This document shows positions 35,664 through 45,773 of a DNA stretch of 64,000 nt, in pieces. The stretch lies in contig NZ_WBKI01000002.1 in the NCBI RefSeq assembly GCF_008830365.1, forward strand, positions 62,001 through 126,000. Reading direction: 5' to 3'. The position numbers and the translations under genes are program-made. The stretch's first letter is position 1. Every line of letters starts with the position of its first letter. The notes beneath the pieces were generated by a model that saw only the letters and a program-made list of their open reading frames with translations, made no database searches and was not told where the DNA came from. This DNA is from Serratia proteamaculans. GTDB lineage: Bacteria > Pseudomonadota > Gammaproteobacteria > Enterobacterales > Enterobacteriaceae.

Positions 35664-36428
35664 ATGGAAACGCGGCGCGAAGAACGTATCAATCGATTAG
35701 TGCAGGCGTTAAAGCGCTCTGACAAGCTCCACTTAAAAGAAGCCGCCGTCCTGTTGGGCGTTTCAGAAATGACCATTCGCCGCGATCTCAGCGCGGAACC
35801 GGCTGCCGTGGTGCTGCTGGGCGGTTACGTGGTGGCCGATCCACGCAGTAACGGCGTCACCCACTATTTTGTTTCCGATCAAAAAGCCAAACAGGTCACG
35901 GAAAAGCGGCGCATTGGCTTGCTCGCCGCGCAGCTTATCAGTGAAAACGACACCGTGTTTTTCGACTGCGGCACTACCACCCCGGCAATCATCGACGCCA
36001 TTGCCGACGACCTGGTGTTCACCGCGGTCTGCCACTCGCTGAATACTTTTCTGGCGTTACAGGACAAACCGAACTGCAAGGTGATCCTATGCGGCGGTGA
36101 ATTCAAGCCAAACAACTACATTTTCACCGCCGTTGGCCGCCACAACGAGCTGGATCATATCTGTCCCAATATCGCCTTTATCTCCGCCGCCGGTTTGAGC
36201 CTGCAACAGGGTGCCACCTGCTTTAACTTTGATGAGCTGGAGATGAAGCACCGGGCGATAGCAATGTCACAACAAAAAATTCTGGTGGCTGACCACAGCA
36301 AATTCGGTAAAACCAAACCCGCCTGCATTGGACCACTGACCCAATTCGACCGGGTGATCACCGATCGTCAGCCCGACCCGGAGTTTGCGGAATTTTTCAG
36401 CGAAAACGCGATCGCCATTCGTTTTTAG
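35664..36428 (+). CDS. deoR: Deoxyribose operon repressor DeoR
   Basis: A 254-residue DeoR-family repressor that releases DNA on binding deoxyribose-5-phosphate. The N-terminus METRREERINRLVQALKRS and helix-turn-helix LKEAAVLLGVSEMTIRRDL match E. coli DeoR closely (252 residues). The effector domain has FFDCGTTTPAIIDAI and KILVADHSKFGK. I chose the ATG at 35664 by that match. It probably controls deoC and the divergent DUF4432 gene through the two operators at 34673 and 34781. Confidence 0.96.
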   Translation: METRREERINRLVQALKRSDKLHLKEAAVLLGVSEMTIRRDLSAEPAAVVLLGGYVVADPRSNGVTHYFVSDQKAKQVTEKRRIGLLAAQLISENDTVFFDCGTTTPAIIDAIADDLVFTAVCHSLNTFLALQDKPNCKVILCGGEFKPNNYIFTAVGRHNELDHICPNIAFISAAGLSLQQGATCFNFDELEMKHRAIAMSQQKILVADHSKFGKTKPACIGPLTQFDRVITDRQPDPEFAEFFSENAIAIRF

Positions 36429-36438
36429 TCTGCACCCT

Positions 36439-36460
36439 ACCGTCGGCCTCGGCCGGCGGT
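36439..36460 (+). terminator. Hairpin after deoR
   Basis: ACCGTCGGCC and GGCCGGCGGT form a ten-base stem with one G-T pair and a two-base loop, ten bases past the deoR stop. No T tract follows; termination is plausible but unproven. Confidence 0.5.
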
Positions 36461-37395
36461 GCTCTTCATTAGCCCCTTCTTGCCCGCCAAAACCGGACAA
36501 ATAATGCGCAATTGATTCAATTGATTTCTTATCCCTACGCGATATCAGGTTAATAAATTGAAACAGTTTCTCAGGCTTATTCCCTTCGTACAGATAAATC
36601 CGGCTTAATATTACTTTCTCGCCAGGTATAACAGCGCTTTTATATGATAAATCGCATTACCGTTTGCGTGATAAATATCAACAATTTCGCAACCAATGCG
36701 CTTTGAATATAACCAATTTGGCTTATTTATATGATGAATGGTTAAGCATTTTTACCCGCTAACCAGTTAAGTAGTTTACCCGCGTTATTAGCTGGAAATT
36801 TAAAATAAATACAGTAAAAACAAACTGTTGAAACAAATTCCGCTTAGATTAACAATGTGATCTGTGTCACTAAAACCGCTTAATCCGGGTTTTTAGCTAG
36901 ATTCAAACCCCTGCTTAAAATATATTGCTCGACTTGCTGACAACGGCAGCGTTTTATCTGGTTACAGATTGTTCACGCCAGATAAACTCTGAAACATTGA
37001 TGAGAGCGTTTTCAGCATGAAATCTTACACAAGCGCTTAACATATGCATGAAAAACCAATAAAAAAGCAGTTAACCGCACACATTACGCATTTGAGAGCA
37101 TGATCACGGTTGTTTCTACTGTAAATCGTTATCTTGCCGCCAACGAAAATCGGCAGGCAATGACCTTCCGGCAGCAGTACCGATACGATGTCCTCGACGG
37201 GCTAAATATCATTTGATTAATTATCCGGCACCGTTGCCAACGGTAATTAGATTATTAAACAACCAGGGGGCACCCACTATCCCCGCAAGCTACATCTGAT
37301 TCTTACCGATGCCGTCATCTGATATTGCGTCATTCGGTCTTAACCTTAAGTTTTGCCTTTAATTTTAAATTAGCGTGTTCACTTCGGAGATATTT
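36461..37395. other. Long AT-rich intergenic region upstream of sdaC
   Basis: About 935 bases with no supportable gene on either strand, much richer in A and T than its surroundings. It holds a strong CRP-like site at 36856, a 9-base inverted repeat TTTATCTGG...CCAGATAAA (36953-36986), and hairpins at about 37133-37160 and 37231-37243. The likely role is the regulatory region and long leader of sdaCB; a small RNA or small peptide gene cannot be excluded. Confidence 0.5.
36856..36871. promoter_or_regulatory. Candidate CRP-cAMP binding site upstream of sdaC
   Basis: TGTGATCTGTGTCACT fits TGTGA-N6-TCACA with only the last base differing. In E. coli sdaCB is activated by CRP. Here the site is about 525 bases before the sdaC start, so a distant promoter and long leader would be required. 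Confidence 0.6.
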
Positions 37396-38691
37396 ATGGA
37401 CACTACACAGACCGGCACTATTGCCTCTGCGGCTTCTGGCTCTACCAGTACCTGGCGTAAAACCGACACCATGTGGATGTTGGGCCTGTACGGCACCGCG
37501 ATCGGCGCGGGCGTTTTGTTCCTGCCAATCAACGCCGGTATCGGTGGTTTGATTCCCCTGATCATCATGGCCATCATCGCTTTCCCGATGACCTTCTTCG
37601 CTCACCGTGGCCTGTGCCGCTTCGTGCTCTCCGGTAAAAATGCCGGTGAAAACATCACGGAAGTAGTAGAAGAACACTTTGGTATCAGCGCCGGTAAGCT
37701 GATCACCCTGCTCTACTTCTTTGCTATCTACCCGATCCTGTTGGTTTACAGCGTCGCCATCACCAATACCGTCGACAGCTTTATTACCCACCAATTGGGG
37801 ATGACTTCGCCACCACGTGCCATTCTGTCGCTGATCCTGATTGTCGGCCTGATGACCATCGTGCGTTTTGGTGAGCAGGCTATCGTGAAAACCATGAGTA
37901 TCCTGGTCTTCCCGTTTGTCGCCGTGCTGATGCTGCTGGCCCTGTACCTGATCCCGAACTGGACCACCGCAATCTTCGAGAACGTTTCGCTGTCTGGTGC
38001 AGGCACGGGTATGGGTCATGGTCTGGTTGTCACCCTGTGGCTGGCGATCCCGGTGATGGTGTTCTCCTTCAACCATTCACCCATCATCTCCGCGTTTGCG
38101 GTGGCCAAGCGTGAAGAATACGGTCAGGAAGAAGCCGAGAAGAAATGCTCACGCATTCTGGGTTTCGCGCACATCATGATGGTGTTGACCGTGATGTTCT
38201 TCGTGTTCAGCTGTGTGCTGAGCCTGTCGCCGGAAAACCTGGCGGAAGCCAAGGCGCAGAACATCTCCATTCTGTCTTACCTGGCTAACCACTTTAATAA
38301 CCCGATGATCGCCTACATCGCGCCGGTTATCGCCTTTATCGCCATCACCAAATCGTTCCTCGGTCATTACCTGGGTGCACGTGAAGGCTTTAACGGTCTG
38401 ATCGCCAAGTCGATGAAGAGCCGCGGCAAGACTATCAGCACCAACAAACTGAACCGTATCACCGCCCTGTTTATGCTGGTGACCACCTGGATTGTTGCGA
38501 CCCTGAACCCAAGCATCCTCGGCATGATCGAGAATATGGGTGGCCCAATCATCGCCATGTTGCTGTTCCTGATGCCGATGTACGCCATCCGTAAAGTACC
38601 GGCAATGCGCAAATACAGCGGCCACATCAGCAACGTGTTCGTGGTAGTGATGGGCCTGATCGCCATCTCCGCAATCCTGTACAGCTTCTAA
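37396..38691 (+). CDS. sdaC: Serine/proton symporter SdaC
   Basis: A 431-residue inner-membrane transporter of the hydroxy/aromatic amino acid permease family with about 11 helices, closely like E. coli SdaC (429). Typical segments are [22 protein letters not shown], the [18 protein letters not shown] helix, and [23 protein letters not shown]. It imports L-serine with protons. The ATG at 37396 follows CGGAGA by seven bases. It precedes sdaB, so uptake and deamination of serine are paired. Confidence 0.96.
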   Translation: MDTTQTGTIASAASGSTSTWRKTDTMWMLGLYGTAIGAGVLFLPINAGIGGLIPLIIMAIIAFPMTFFAHRGLCRFVLSGKNAGENITEVVEEHFGISAGKLITLLYFFAIYPILLVYSVAITNTVDSFITHQLGMTSPPRAILSLILIVGLMTIVRFGEQAIVKTMSILVFPFVAVLMLLALYLIPNWTTAIFENVSLSGAGTGMGHGLVVTLWLAIPVMVFSFNHSPIISAFAVAKREEYGQEEAEKKCSRILGFAHIMMVLTVMFFVFSCVLSLSPENLAEAKAQNISILSYLANHFNNPMIAYIAPVIAFIAITKSFLGHYLGAREGFNGLIAKSMKSRGKTISTNKLNRITALFMLVTTWIVATLNPSILGMIENMGGPIIAMLLFLMPMYAIRKVPAMRKYSGHISNVFVVVMGLIAISAILYSF

Positions 38692-38699
38692 TCAAGCCC

Positions 38700-38726
38700 A
38701 GCCGGCGCTACCTTGCGCCGGCTTTT
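38700..38726 (+). terminator. Hairpin between sdaC and sdaB
   Basis: AGCCGGCG and CGCCGGCT form an eight-base stem, followed by TTTCTG. It lies within the sdaC-sdaB gap, so it may be a partial terminator that lowers sdaB relative to sdaC. Confidence 0.65.
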
Positions 38727-38782
38727 CTGCACGGCCCCCTTTCCTGCATTAACGCCTAACACCTGAAGAAGGAGGCGAGACC

Positions 38783-40150
38783 ATGGTCAGCGTTTTCGAT
38801 ATTTTCAAAATTGGTATTGGTCCATCCAGTTCCCACACCGTCGGCCCGATGAAAGCCGGCAAGCTGTTTGTCGATGAATTGATTGCCAACCAACAGTTAA
38901 TGGATACCACTCGCGTGGTAGTGGACGTCTACGGTTCGCTGTCGCTGACCGGCAAAGGTCACCACACCGATATCGCGATTATCATGGGGTTGGCGGGTAA
39001 CCTGCCGCACGATGTAGATATCGACGGCATCGCCGGTTTTATCCGCGACGTTGAACAACGCGGTCGCCTGCTGCTGGCCAAGGGGCACCACGAGGTGGAT
39101 TTCCCGCTGCAGACCAGCATGAACTTCAGCAAAGATAATCTGCCGCTGCATGAAAACGGCATGCGTATCCGCGCTTTCGCCGGTGAACAGCAATTGCACA
39201 GTAAAACTTATTACTCCACCGGCGGCGGTTTTATCGTCGATGAAGAAAATTTCGGCCTGGCCGCGACCACCCCGGTTCAGGTGCCCTTCCCGTTCAACTC
39301 TGCGCGTGACTTGCAGCAACACTGCAAAGACGCCGGTTTGTCGCTGTCCGGCCTGGTGATGCAAAACGAATTGGCGCTACACAGCAAGGCCGAGATCGAT
39401 GCACACTTCGCCGATGTCTGGCAGGTGATGCGCGCTGGTATCGAACGCGGCATGAACACCGAAGGCCTGTTGCCCGGCCCAATGAAGGTTCAACGCCGCG
39501 CCGCCGCCCTGCGCCGCCTGCTGGTGACCGGTGACAAGAACAATATCGATCCGATGAACGTCGTCGACTGGATCAACATGTTCGCCTTCGCCGTTAACGA
39601 AGAGAACGCTGCCGGTGGCCGCGTGGTGACCGCCCCGACCAACGGTGCCTGTGGCATCATCCCGGCGGTGCTGGCCTATTACGACCAGTTTATTCGTCCG
39701 GTAAACCCCAATTCCTACAGCCGTTATTTCCTGACGTCCGGCGTGATCGGTGCGTTGTATAAGATGAATGCTTCGATTTCCGGTGCCGAAGTGGGCTGTC
39801 AGGGCGAAGTGGGCGTCGCCTGCTCAATGGCAGCGGCAGGGTTGGCAGAATTGATGGGCGGCAGCCCGGCACAGGTTTGCATTGCGGCGGAAATCGCCAT
39901 GGAGCACCACCTGGGGCTGACCTGCGATCCGCTGGCCGGTCAGGTTCAGGTGCCCTGTATCGAGCGTAACGCGATTTCCGCAGTGAAAGCGGTCAATGCC
40001 GCACGTATGGCGCTGCGTCGTACCAGTGAGCCGCGCGTGTGTCTGGATAAGGTGATCGAAACCATGTATGAAACGGGCAAAGACATGAACGCCAAGTACC
40101 GCGAGACATCGCAAGGTGGATTGGCGATCAAGGTAGTGGCCTGTAACTGA
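38783..40150 (+). CDS. sdaB: L-serine ammonia-lyase (iron-sulfur dependent)
   Basis: A 455-residue single-chain serine deaminase that forms pyruvate and ammonia using a 4Fe-4S cluster. The N-terminal beta domain has [19 protein letters not shown]. The C-terminal catalytic half has [28 protein letters not shown] and [18 protein letters not shown], whose cysteines supply the cluster. It follows AAGGAGG by about seven bases. Placement after sdaC favours the name sdaB, though SdaA is very similar. Confidence 0.95.
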   Translation: MVSVFDIFKIGIGPSSSHTVGPMKAGKLFVDELIANQQLMDTTRVVVDVYGSLSLTGKGHHTDIAIIMGLAGNLPHDVDIDGIAGFIRDVEQRGRLLLAKGHHEVDFPLQTSMNFSKDNLPLHENGMRIRAFAGEQQLHSKTYYSTGGGFIVDEENFGLAATTPVQVPFPFNSARDLQQHCKDAGLSLSGLVMQNELALHSKAEIDAHFADVWQVMRAGIERGMNTEGLLPGPMKVQRRAAALRRLLVTGDKNNIDPMNVVDWINMFAFAVNEENAAGGRVVTAPTNGACGIIPAVLAYYDQFIRPVNPNSYSRYFLTSGVIGALYKMNASISGAEVGCQGEVGVACSMAAAGLAELMGGSPAQVCIAAEIAMEHHLGLTCDPLAGQVQVPCIERNAISAVKAVNAARMALRRTSEPRVCLDKVIETMYETGKDMNAKYRETSQGGLAIKVVACN

Positions 40151-40190
40151 TAAAAAAAGAGGGCGCAATCATCAATGACGGCGCCCTCTT
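40151..40190. terminator. Bidirectional terminator between sdaB and dacC
   Basis: AAGAGGGCGC pairs with GCGCCCTCTT around a 14-base loop. On the minus strand it is followed by seven T, making it a strong terminator for dacC; on the plus strand CTTC follows, weaker for sdaB. Confidence 0.85.
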
Positions 40191-40213
40191 CTTAAAGCTT
40201 ATTGCTGTAACCC

Positions 40214-41416
40214 TTAGCCAAACACGCTACCGAACCATTGGGTCAGCTTCATCATCACCATGTCCCAGATACGGGTGAAGAAGTTACCTTCTTTCACTTC
40301 CTGCATCGCCACCAGCGGATACTGCTCAATGGTTTTACCGTCTAGCTGGAAATCAATGGTGCCGACTACCTGATTTTTCGCCAACGGCGCTTCCAGCGTC
40401 GGTTGGTTCAGCTTGTAACTGGCCTTCAGGTTTTTCATCTGCCCTTTCGGGATGGTGACGGCGGCATCTTTCGCTACGCCCAACGGCACTTCCCCGACAT
40501 CGCCAAACCACACTTTCTGGGTCACGAACGGCTTGTCCGTTTTAATTGGCGTGGCGGTTTCATAGAAGCGGAAGCCCCAGGTCAGCAGTTTTTCACTTTC
40601 GCTAAAGCGGATACGGTCGCTCGGCGCGCCCAACACCACCGAAATCAAACGCATCGGGCCATCGGTAGCGGAGGCCACCAGGTTATGGCCGGCACCGCCG
40701 GTGTAACCGGTTTTGATACCGTCAACGCTCAAGTTGGTGCTCCACAACAGACGGTTGCGGTTAACCTGGCGGATCTTGTTGAAGGTGAACTCTTTTTCTT
40801 TGTGCAGCGCGTACTCATCCGGCACATCGCGGATCAGCGCCTGGCTGAGCAATGCCATATCGCGTGCGGTGCTGTACTGCCCTTCCGCATCCAGACCGTG
40901 CACCGTCAGGAAGTGGGTATTCTGCAGGCCCAGCGATTGGGCGTAGTTATTCATCAGGCCGACAAACGAATCCTGACTGCCCGCGACATAGTCGGCCAAG
41001 GCGATGCTGGCATCGTTACCCGACTGAATGACGATGCCCTTGTTCAGTTCCATCACCGGCACCTGATCGCCCGGCTTGATAAACATCAGCGAGGAACCGC
41101 GCAGCGCCGGGTTGCCGGTAGCCCATGCGTCCTTACCGACGGTCACCATATCTTCGGGCTTGATCTTGCCGGCCTTGATCGCCTGGCCAATCACATAACT
41201 GGACATGATCTTGGTCAGGCTGGCGGGATCGAGACGGGTATCGGCATTGCCCTCCGCCAGGATTTTGCCGCTGTTGTAATCCATCAGCACATAGGCCTTG
41301 GCATCTACCTGTGGCGCCGCCGGCGCTTCGGCCGCCTGGACAACAGGGACAGCCAGCAACAGTATGCTGACGCTAAAAGTTAATTTTTTCAGAGTGGTAG
41401 GTAAGTTTCTTTTCAT
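40214..41416 (-). CDS. dacC: D-alanyl-D-alanine carboxypeptidase DacC (PBP6)
   Basis: A 400-residue low-molecular-mass penicillin-binding protein that removes the terminal D-Ala from peptidoglycan pentapeptides. The signal peptide of about 28 residues ends VPVVQAA. Active-site motifs are SLTK (residues 66-69), SGN in VIQSGNDAS, and KTG in [13 protein letters not shown]. The C-terminal [19 protein letters not shown] is the amphipathic membrane anchor. Length equals E. coli DacC with the start at 41416; ATG at 41419 is adjacent and possible. Near deoR as in E. coli. Confidence 0.95.
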   Translation of the reverse strand: MKRNLPTTLKKLTFSVSILLLAVPVVQAAEAPAAPQVDAKAYVLMDYNSGKILAEGNADTRLDPASLTKIMSSYVIGQAIKAGKIKPEDMVTVGKDAWATGNPALRGSSLMFIKPGDQVPVMELNKGIVIQSGNDASIALADYVAGSQDSFVGLMNNYAQSLGLQNTHFLTVHGLDAEGQYSTARDMALLSQALIRDVPDEYALHKEKEFTFNKIRQVNRNRLLWSTNLSVDGIKTGYTGGAGHNLVASATDGPMRLISVVLGAPSDRIRFSESEKLLTWGFRFYETATPIKTDKPFVTQKVWFGDVGEVPLGVAKDAAVTIPKGQMKNLKASYKLNQPTLEAPLAKNQVVGTIDFQLDGKTIEQYPLVAMQEVKEGNFFTRIWDMVMMKLTQWFGSVFG

Positions 41417-41883
41417 CATGACGTCGCCAGAGTGTCCATTCAAATCATTGAAATAGCGTTAACTTTCAAACATATTCACGTTTTCAGCCAACCAGCGAGA
41501 GTGGCCCGGCACGCGTTTGCCAACCGCAATCTCCCTGCGGCCCCATGACGGGTGAGCGGCGTACCGAAAATGCCCTTGCTGTGAGTTTATTAGATTCATC
41601 TTATTTTTGCAGGGTTTAGCGTAAATTTTCAGCATTTTTACATAACTGTACGCTGTTACGCGCAATTTGGATGAAAAGCCAACCGTACGTGTTTTTTTTA
41701 TACTGCCCACGGCTACACGGCCAAACATCTAAGCTGCTGCACATCCGCGCTTCTATACGTCCAAATAAGATTAATATATTCCAAAAAGGCATATTTAACG
41801 GTTATTTGTTCTTTTTAATAGGCTTATTTGCAGCGCTATCATCCAGGCAACGGCTTTAAACCGAATTATTCTGGAGATCCCCC
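41417..41883. other. Intergenic region between dacC and the cystathionine beta-synthase gene
   Basis: About 465 bases without a supportable gene. The right half is AT-rich and should hold the promoter of the transsulfuration pair, and the left half that of dacC. An inverted pair GCGTAA/TTACGC surrounds 41615-41660. I did not find a convincing MetJ box. Confidence 0.4.
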
Positions 41884-43251
41884 ATGGCTATACCGCATTC
41901 CGTCATCGATCTGATCGGCAACACCCCGATGCTGGAACTGACCCAGTTCGATACCGGTCCTTGCCGGCTGTTCGTCAAACTGGAGAATCAAAACCCCGGC
42001 GGCTCAATCAAGGACCGCGTGGCGCTCTCGATGATCGAACAGGCAGAACGTGACGGCAGCCTGCAACCCGGCGGTACCATCATTGAAGCCACCGCCGGCA
42101 ATACCGGCCTCGGGCTGGCACTGGTGGCGGCCCTGAAGGGGTATAAGCTGTTGCTGGTGGTGCCGGACAAGATGAGCCGCGAGAAGATTTTCCATCTGCG
42201 CGCACTGGGTGTGGAAGTGGTACTGACCCGCTCCGACGTCGGCAAGGGCCACCCGGCTTACTATCAGGATTATGCCCAACGTCTGGCGAGTGAGACTGCT
42301 GGCGCTTTCTATATCGATCAGTTTAATAACCCGGCCAATCCTGCGGCCCATACCCGCACCACCGCACCGGAACTGTGGCAGCAGATGGACCATCAGGTCG
42401 ACGCCATCGTGGTCGGCGTCGGTTCTGGCGGTACGCTGGGTGGTCTGAGCCGCTATTTCGCCGAGATGTCGCCCCAGACCGAGTTTGTTTTGGCTGACCC
42501 TGCCGGTTCGATCCTGGCGGACTATCTCGATAACGGCCAGGTAGGTGAGGCCGGCAGTTGGCTGGTAGAAGGTATTGGTGAAGATTTCGTCCCGCCGCTG
42601 AGCGACTTCAATCAGGTACGTCACGCCTACCGCATCGGCGATGCCGAGGCCTTTACCACCGCGCGCGATTTGTTGCGTAAAGAAGGCGTATTGGCCGGTT
42701 CATCCACTGGTACCCTGCTGGCTGCCGCGCTGCGCTATTGCCAGACGCAGACCGAGCCGAAACGCGTGGTCACCTTTGTCTGCGACAGCGGCAACAAATA
42801 CCTGTCTAAAATGTATAACGATCACTGGATGTTGGAACAGGGTTTGCTAAGCAAGCCGCAGCACGGCGATCTGCGCGATCTGATCGCCTACCGTCATGAC
42901 GAAGGCGCTGCGGTGTCGGTGACTTCGGAAGATACCCTGGCGATCGTCCATGCCCGCATGCGGCTGTATGACATCTCACAGTTACCGGTGCTGGAGGGCG
43001 ATCGGGTGATCGGCCTGATCGACGAATGGGATTTGCTGAACGCCGTACAGGCGGACGCCAGCCACTTCAGCCTACCGGCCTCCCGCGCCATGACCCATTC
43101 GGTCAAAACCTTGCAAAAAGAAGCCAGCTATCAGGATTTGCTCGCCACCTTCAGTCACGGCCACGTGGCGGTGGTGCTCGACGGCGAGCGCTTCCTCGGT
43201 CTGATTACCCGCACAGACGTGCTTAATACCTGGCGCCAGAAATTACGCTAA
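41884..43251 (+). CDS. Cystathionine beta-synthase
   Basis: A 455-residue protein with two parts. Residues 1-320 are a fold-type II PLP enzyme: IDLIGNTPMLEL, the Schiff-base lysine in GGSIKDRVAL, the ATAGNTGLGLA loop and GVGSGGTLGG. Residues 335-455 hold two CBS domains (LAIVHARMRLYDISQLPVLEGDRVIGLI and a matching second copy), which in the family bind adenosyl ligands. Cystathionine beta-synthase makes cystathionine from serine and homocysteine. The long C-terminal CBS region separates it from cysteine synthases CysK and CysM. Start after CTGGAGATCCCCC. The next gene, 13 bases on, is a cystathionine lyase. Confidence 0.9.
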   Translation: MAIPHSVIDLIGNTPMLELTQFDTGPCRLFVKLENQNPGGSIKDRVALSMIEQAERDGSLQPGGTIIEATAGNTGLGLALVAALKGYKLLLVVPDKMSREKIFHLRALGVEVVLTRSDVGKGHPAYYQDYAQRLASETAGAFYIDQFNNPANPAAHTRTTAPELWQQMDHQVDAIVVGVGSGGTLGGLSRYFAEMSPQTEFVLADPAGSILADYLDNGQVGEAGSWLVEGIGEDFVPPLSDFNQVRHAYRIGDAEAFTTARDLLRKEGVLAGSSTGTLLAAALRYCQTQTEPKRVVTFVCDSGNKYLSKMYNDHWMLEQGLLSKPQHGDLRDLIAYRHDEGAAVSVTSEDTLAIVHARMRLYDISQLPVLEGDRVIGLIDEWDLLNAVQADASHFSLPASRAMTHSVKTLQKEASYQDLLATFSHGHVAVVLDGERFLGLITRTDVLNTWRQKLR

Positions 43252-43264
43252 TAAGGAAGATTGT

Positions 43265-44410
43265 ATGGCCAAGTTTGATACGTTGACCGTCCATGCCGGC
43301 TACACGCCGGACGCTACCGGCGCAGTGATGCCGGCCATTTACGCCACCTCTACCTACGCCCAACCGGCGCCGGGCGAGCATACCGGCTATGAATATTCGC
43401 GCAGCGCCAACCCGACGCGCACCGCGCTGGAGAGCGCCATCGCCGAACTGGAGGGCGGCAGCCGCGGGTACGCCTTTGCCTCTGGCCTGGCGGCCTGTTC
43501 AACGGTGCTGGAGCTGCTCGACCAGGGCAGCCATCTGGTGGCGGTTGACGATCTGTACGGCGGGACCTATCGGTTGCTGGAAAAAGTGCGTAGTCGCACT
43601 GCCGGCCTGCGGGTCACCTATGTTTCCCCGGCGGACATTGCCGCGCTGGAGCAGGCGATCGAACCGGATACCAAAATGATCTGGGTAGAAACGCCGACCA
43701 ACCCGCTGTTGAAACTGGCGGATCTGAGTGCGATCGCCGCGATCGCCAAAAAACACGGTTTGATCAGCGTGGCGGACAACACCTTCGCCTCGCCTTATAT
43801 TCAACGTCCGCTGGAGCTCGGCTTTGACGTAGTGGTGCATTCGGCCACCAAATACCTCAACGGACATTCCGACGTGGTGGCCGGCGTGGCCGCAGTAGGG
43901 AATAACCCAGAGCTGGCCGAACAGCTGGGCTTTTTACAAAACGCGGTGGGTGGCATTCTCGATCCATTCAGCAGCTTCCTGACGCTGCGCGGTATCCGCA
44001 CGCTGGCGCTGCGCATGGAGCGTCACAGTAACAGTGCTTTGCGTATTGCCCAGTGGCTGGAAAGCCAACCGCAGGTAGAAGAAGTCTACTATCCGGGCCT
44101 GCCGAGCCACCCGCAGCATGGGTTGGCGGCAAAGCAGATGAGCAGCTTTGGCGGCATGATTTCAGTGCGGCTGAAAGGTGATGATGCCTTTGCCCGTCGG
44201 GTGATCAAGCGTTCTCAGCTGTTCACCCTGGCAGAAAGTCTGGGCGGTGTGGAAAGTCTGATCAGCCAGCCGTTCAGCATGACCCATGCGTCAATCCCGC
44301 TGGAGCAGCGCCTGAAAACCGGCATCACGCCGCAGTTGCTGCGCCTGTCGGTGGGCATTGAGGATGCAGAAGATCTGATCGCCGATCTGCAGCAAGCGCT
44401 GGCGGAATAA
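43265..44410 (+). CDS. Cystathionine gamma-lyase (Cys/Met metabolism PLP enzyme)
   Basis: A 381-residue PLP enzyme of the MetB/MetC family. Conserved parts are YEYSRSANPTRTALE, FASGLAACSTVLELL, WVETPTNPLLKLAD, VADNTFASPY and the PLP lysine in VVHSATKYLNGHSDV. MetB, MetC, CGL and MGL are hard to tell apart by sequence alone. The tandem gene for cystathionine beta-synthase argues for a gamma-lyase that releases cysteine. Start after TAAGGAAGATTGT. Confidence 0.88.
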   Translation: MAKFDTLTVHAGYTPDATGAVMPAIYATSTYAQPAPGEHTGYEYSRSANPTRTALESAIAELEGGSRGYAFASGLAACSTVLELLDQGSHLVAVDDLYGGTYRLLEKVRSRTAGLRVTYVSPADIAALEQAIEPDTKMIWVETPTNPLLKLADLSAIAAIAKKHGLISVADNTFASPYIQRPLELGFDVVVHSATKYLNGHSDVVAGVAAVGNNPELAEQLGFLQNAVGGILDPFSSFLTLRGIRTLALRMERHSNSALRIAQWLESQPQVEEVYYPGLPSHPQHGLAAKQMSSFGGMISVRLKGDDAFARRVIKRSQLFTLAESLGGVESLISQPFSMTHASIPLEQRLKTGITPQLLRLSVGIEDAEDLIADLQQALAE

Positions 44411-44460
44411 TCACAGCCCTGATGTAAAACCGTAGGGCGCTGCATGCGGCGCCCCTGCCA

Positions 44461-45480
44461 TCAGGCAACAACGTCCTGATAGTAGCGCTGCGCCACGTCG
44501 GGATGAGAGCGAATGCGCCCCTTCAGATAGTTAAAACCCACGTCACGCAACAGCGGATTATGCGGATCGCTGGCCGGTCCGTGCGCCTCGGCCATCAGAG
44601 ATGCCGGAAGCTGATAAAGCGGCACCACGGCATCCAACCGAGCGCCAAGGAAGAAGGCAATCGACAAGCGGTCGCTGCCCGCAGGGGGTGTCTCTACCCG
44701 GTGTACCGTGGCACGCAGATAGCCATTGGTTGCCAACTCCAGCAGTTCGCCGATATTCACCACAAAGGTGTCTTCAAACGGTTCGGCGTCGATCCATCGC
44801 CCTTCGTCAATTTCAACCTGCAGACCCTTTTGCCGGTCCTGCAACAGAAAGCTGAGAAACCCGGAGTCTTTATGGGAACCCACCCCTTGCCCGCTGGCGG
44901 TCGCCTCGCGCCCCGGATAACGGATCAGTTTGATATGTTCATTGGGTTTGTCGCCGTAGAGCGCGTCAAATGCCTGCTCCGGTAAAGAAAGCGCCAGGGC
45001 AAAAGCGCGCAACAGTCGCAGCGACATGGCGGTCATCGCCTGTTGCCACTGCAACAGCAGCGGCTTCAGTTCGGGCAGTGCCTCAGGCCATTGATTCGGC
45101 CCCTGTAGACGCGCCCAACGCGGAGTTTCATTAGCCAGTTGCAGCGCAGGGCGTTCCGCGCCGATATCAAACTGCTCACGCCAGTCCGGCTGCCCGCGCG
45201 TCAGTTCGGCCGCTGCACGGTTATAACCGCGAAAGTGCGGCGAATGCACCATCTGCACCGCCAGCTTGTCGGCTTCCGGCAGGGCGAAAAATTGCCTGGC
45301 ATACTGCTGCAATTGAGCATTCAGCCTGTTATCTACGCCGTGTCCGCGCAGATAGAAAAAACCTGCGTCACGCGCTGCCGCACGCAGCTCATCAAGGAAT
45401 CTCTGCCGCTGCCGCGCGTCGCCGTCAAGCTGCGAAAGATCCAGCAGCGGCAGCGTCTTCAGCGTCAGTGGTGGTGTCAT
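44461..45480 (-). CDS. Isopenicillin-N-synthase-like 2-oxoglutarate/Fe(II) oxygenase
   Basis: A 339-residue non-haem iron oxygenase. The N-terminal DIOX_N part has PLLDLSQLDGD and GFFYLRGHGVD; the catalytic part has the HxD pair in GSHKDSGFLSFLLQD, NIGELLELATNGYLRATVHRV with the distal His, and the R-x-S that holds 2-oxoglutarate in RLSIAFFLGA. Substrate cannot be told from sequence; relatives include ethylene-forming and various catabolic enzymes. I chose the ATG at 45480, after GAGGAACAGG, among three in-frame candidates. Convergent with the cystathionine lyase gene, divergent from the HAD gene. Confidence 0.82.
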   Translation of the reverse strand: MTPPLTLKTLPLLDLSQLDGDARQRQRFLDELRAAARDAGFFYLRGHGVDNRLNAQLQQYARQFFALPEADKLAVQMVHSPHFRGYNRAAAELTRGQPDWREQFDIGAERPALQLANETPRWARLQGPNQWPEALPELKPLLLQWQQAMTAMSLRLLRAFALALSLPEQAFDALYGDKPNEHIKLIRYPGREATASGQGVGSHKDSGFLSFLLQDRQKGLQVEIDEGRWIDAEPFEDTFVVNIGELLELATNGYLRATVHRVETPPAGSDRLSIAFFLGARLDAVVPLYQLPASLMAEAHGPASDPHNPLLRDVGFNYLKGRIRSHPDVAQRYYQDVVA

Positions 45481-45773
45481 TATCCTGTTCCTCTTCATCC
45501 CCGACAAAAACCGGACCGCTATAAAGGCGAATTATCAGCATCTTTAACTCCTGGATGACCAGTGTATGGTCCCTATAGTTACCACCCCGCCAGCGATGCC
45601 AGCCAATATTGTTGCGTTCTAAGTTATGCAAAGCTTCAACAAAGTGTCGCAAAACTGTCATCAATGTTTCTTATGCTCTGCGCAATTTGTTCGTCGCCAC
45701 TGGCTGGCGGCTTACGCTATCCGCTATTCTGTATACACCGCCATTTCACTCCCTGCCTGCCGGAGAAATACTG

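Noticed and set aside
37081-37110. Second CRP site around TTTGAGAGCATGATCACGG
   Set aside because: Half-sites are wrongly spaced (eight rather than six bases) and the left half does not match TGTGA.
40403-41383. A 326-codon open frame on the plus strand inside dacC
   Set aside because: It is antisense to dacC, whose active-site motifs and length are complete. The composition is that of a shadow frame.
41417-41883. MetJ box upstream of the cystathionine beta-synthase gene
   Set aside because: Only isolated ACGTC-like bits are present, with no tandem AGACGTCT-type repeat.
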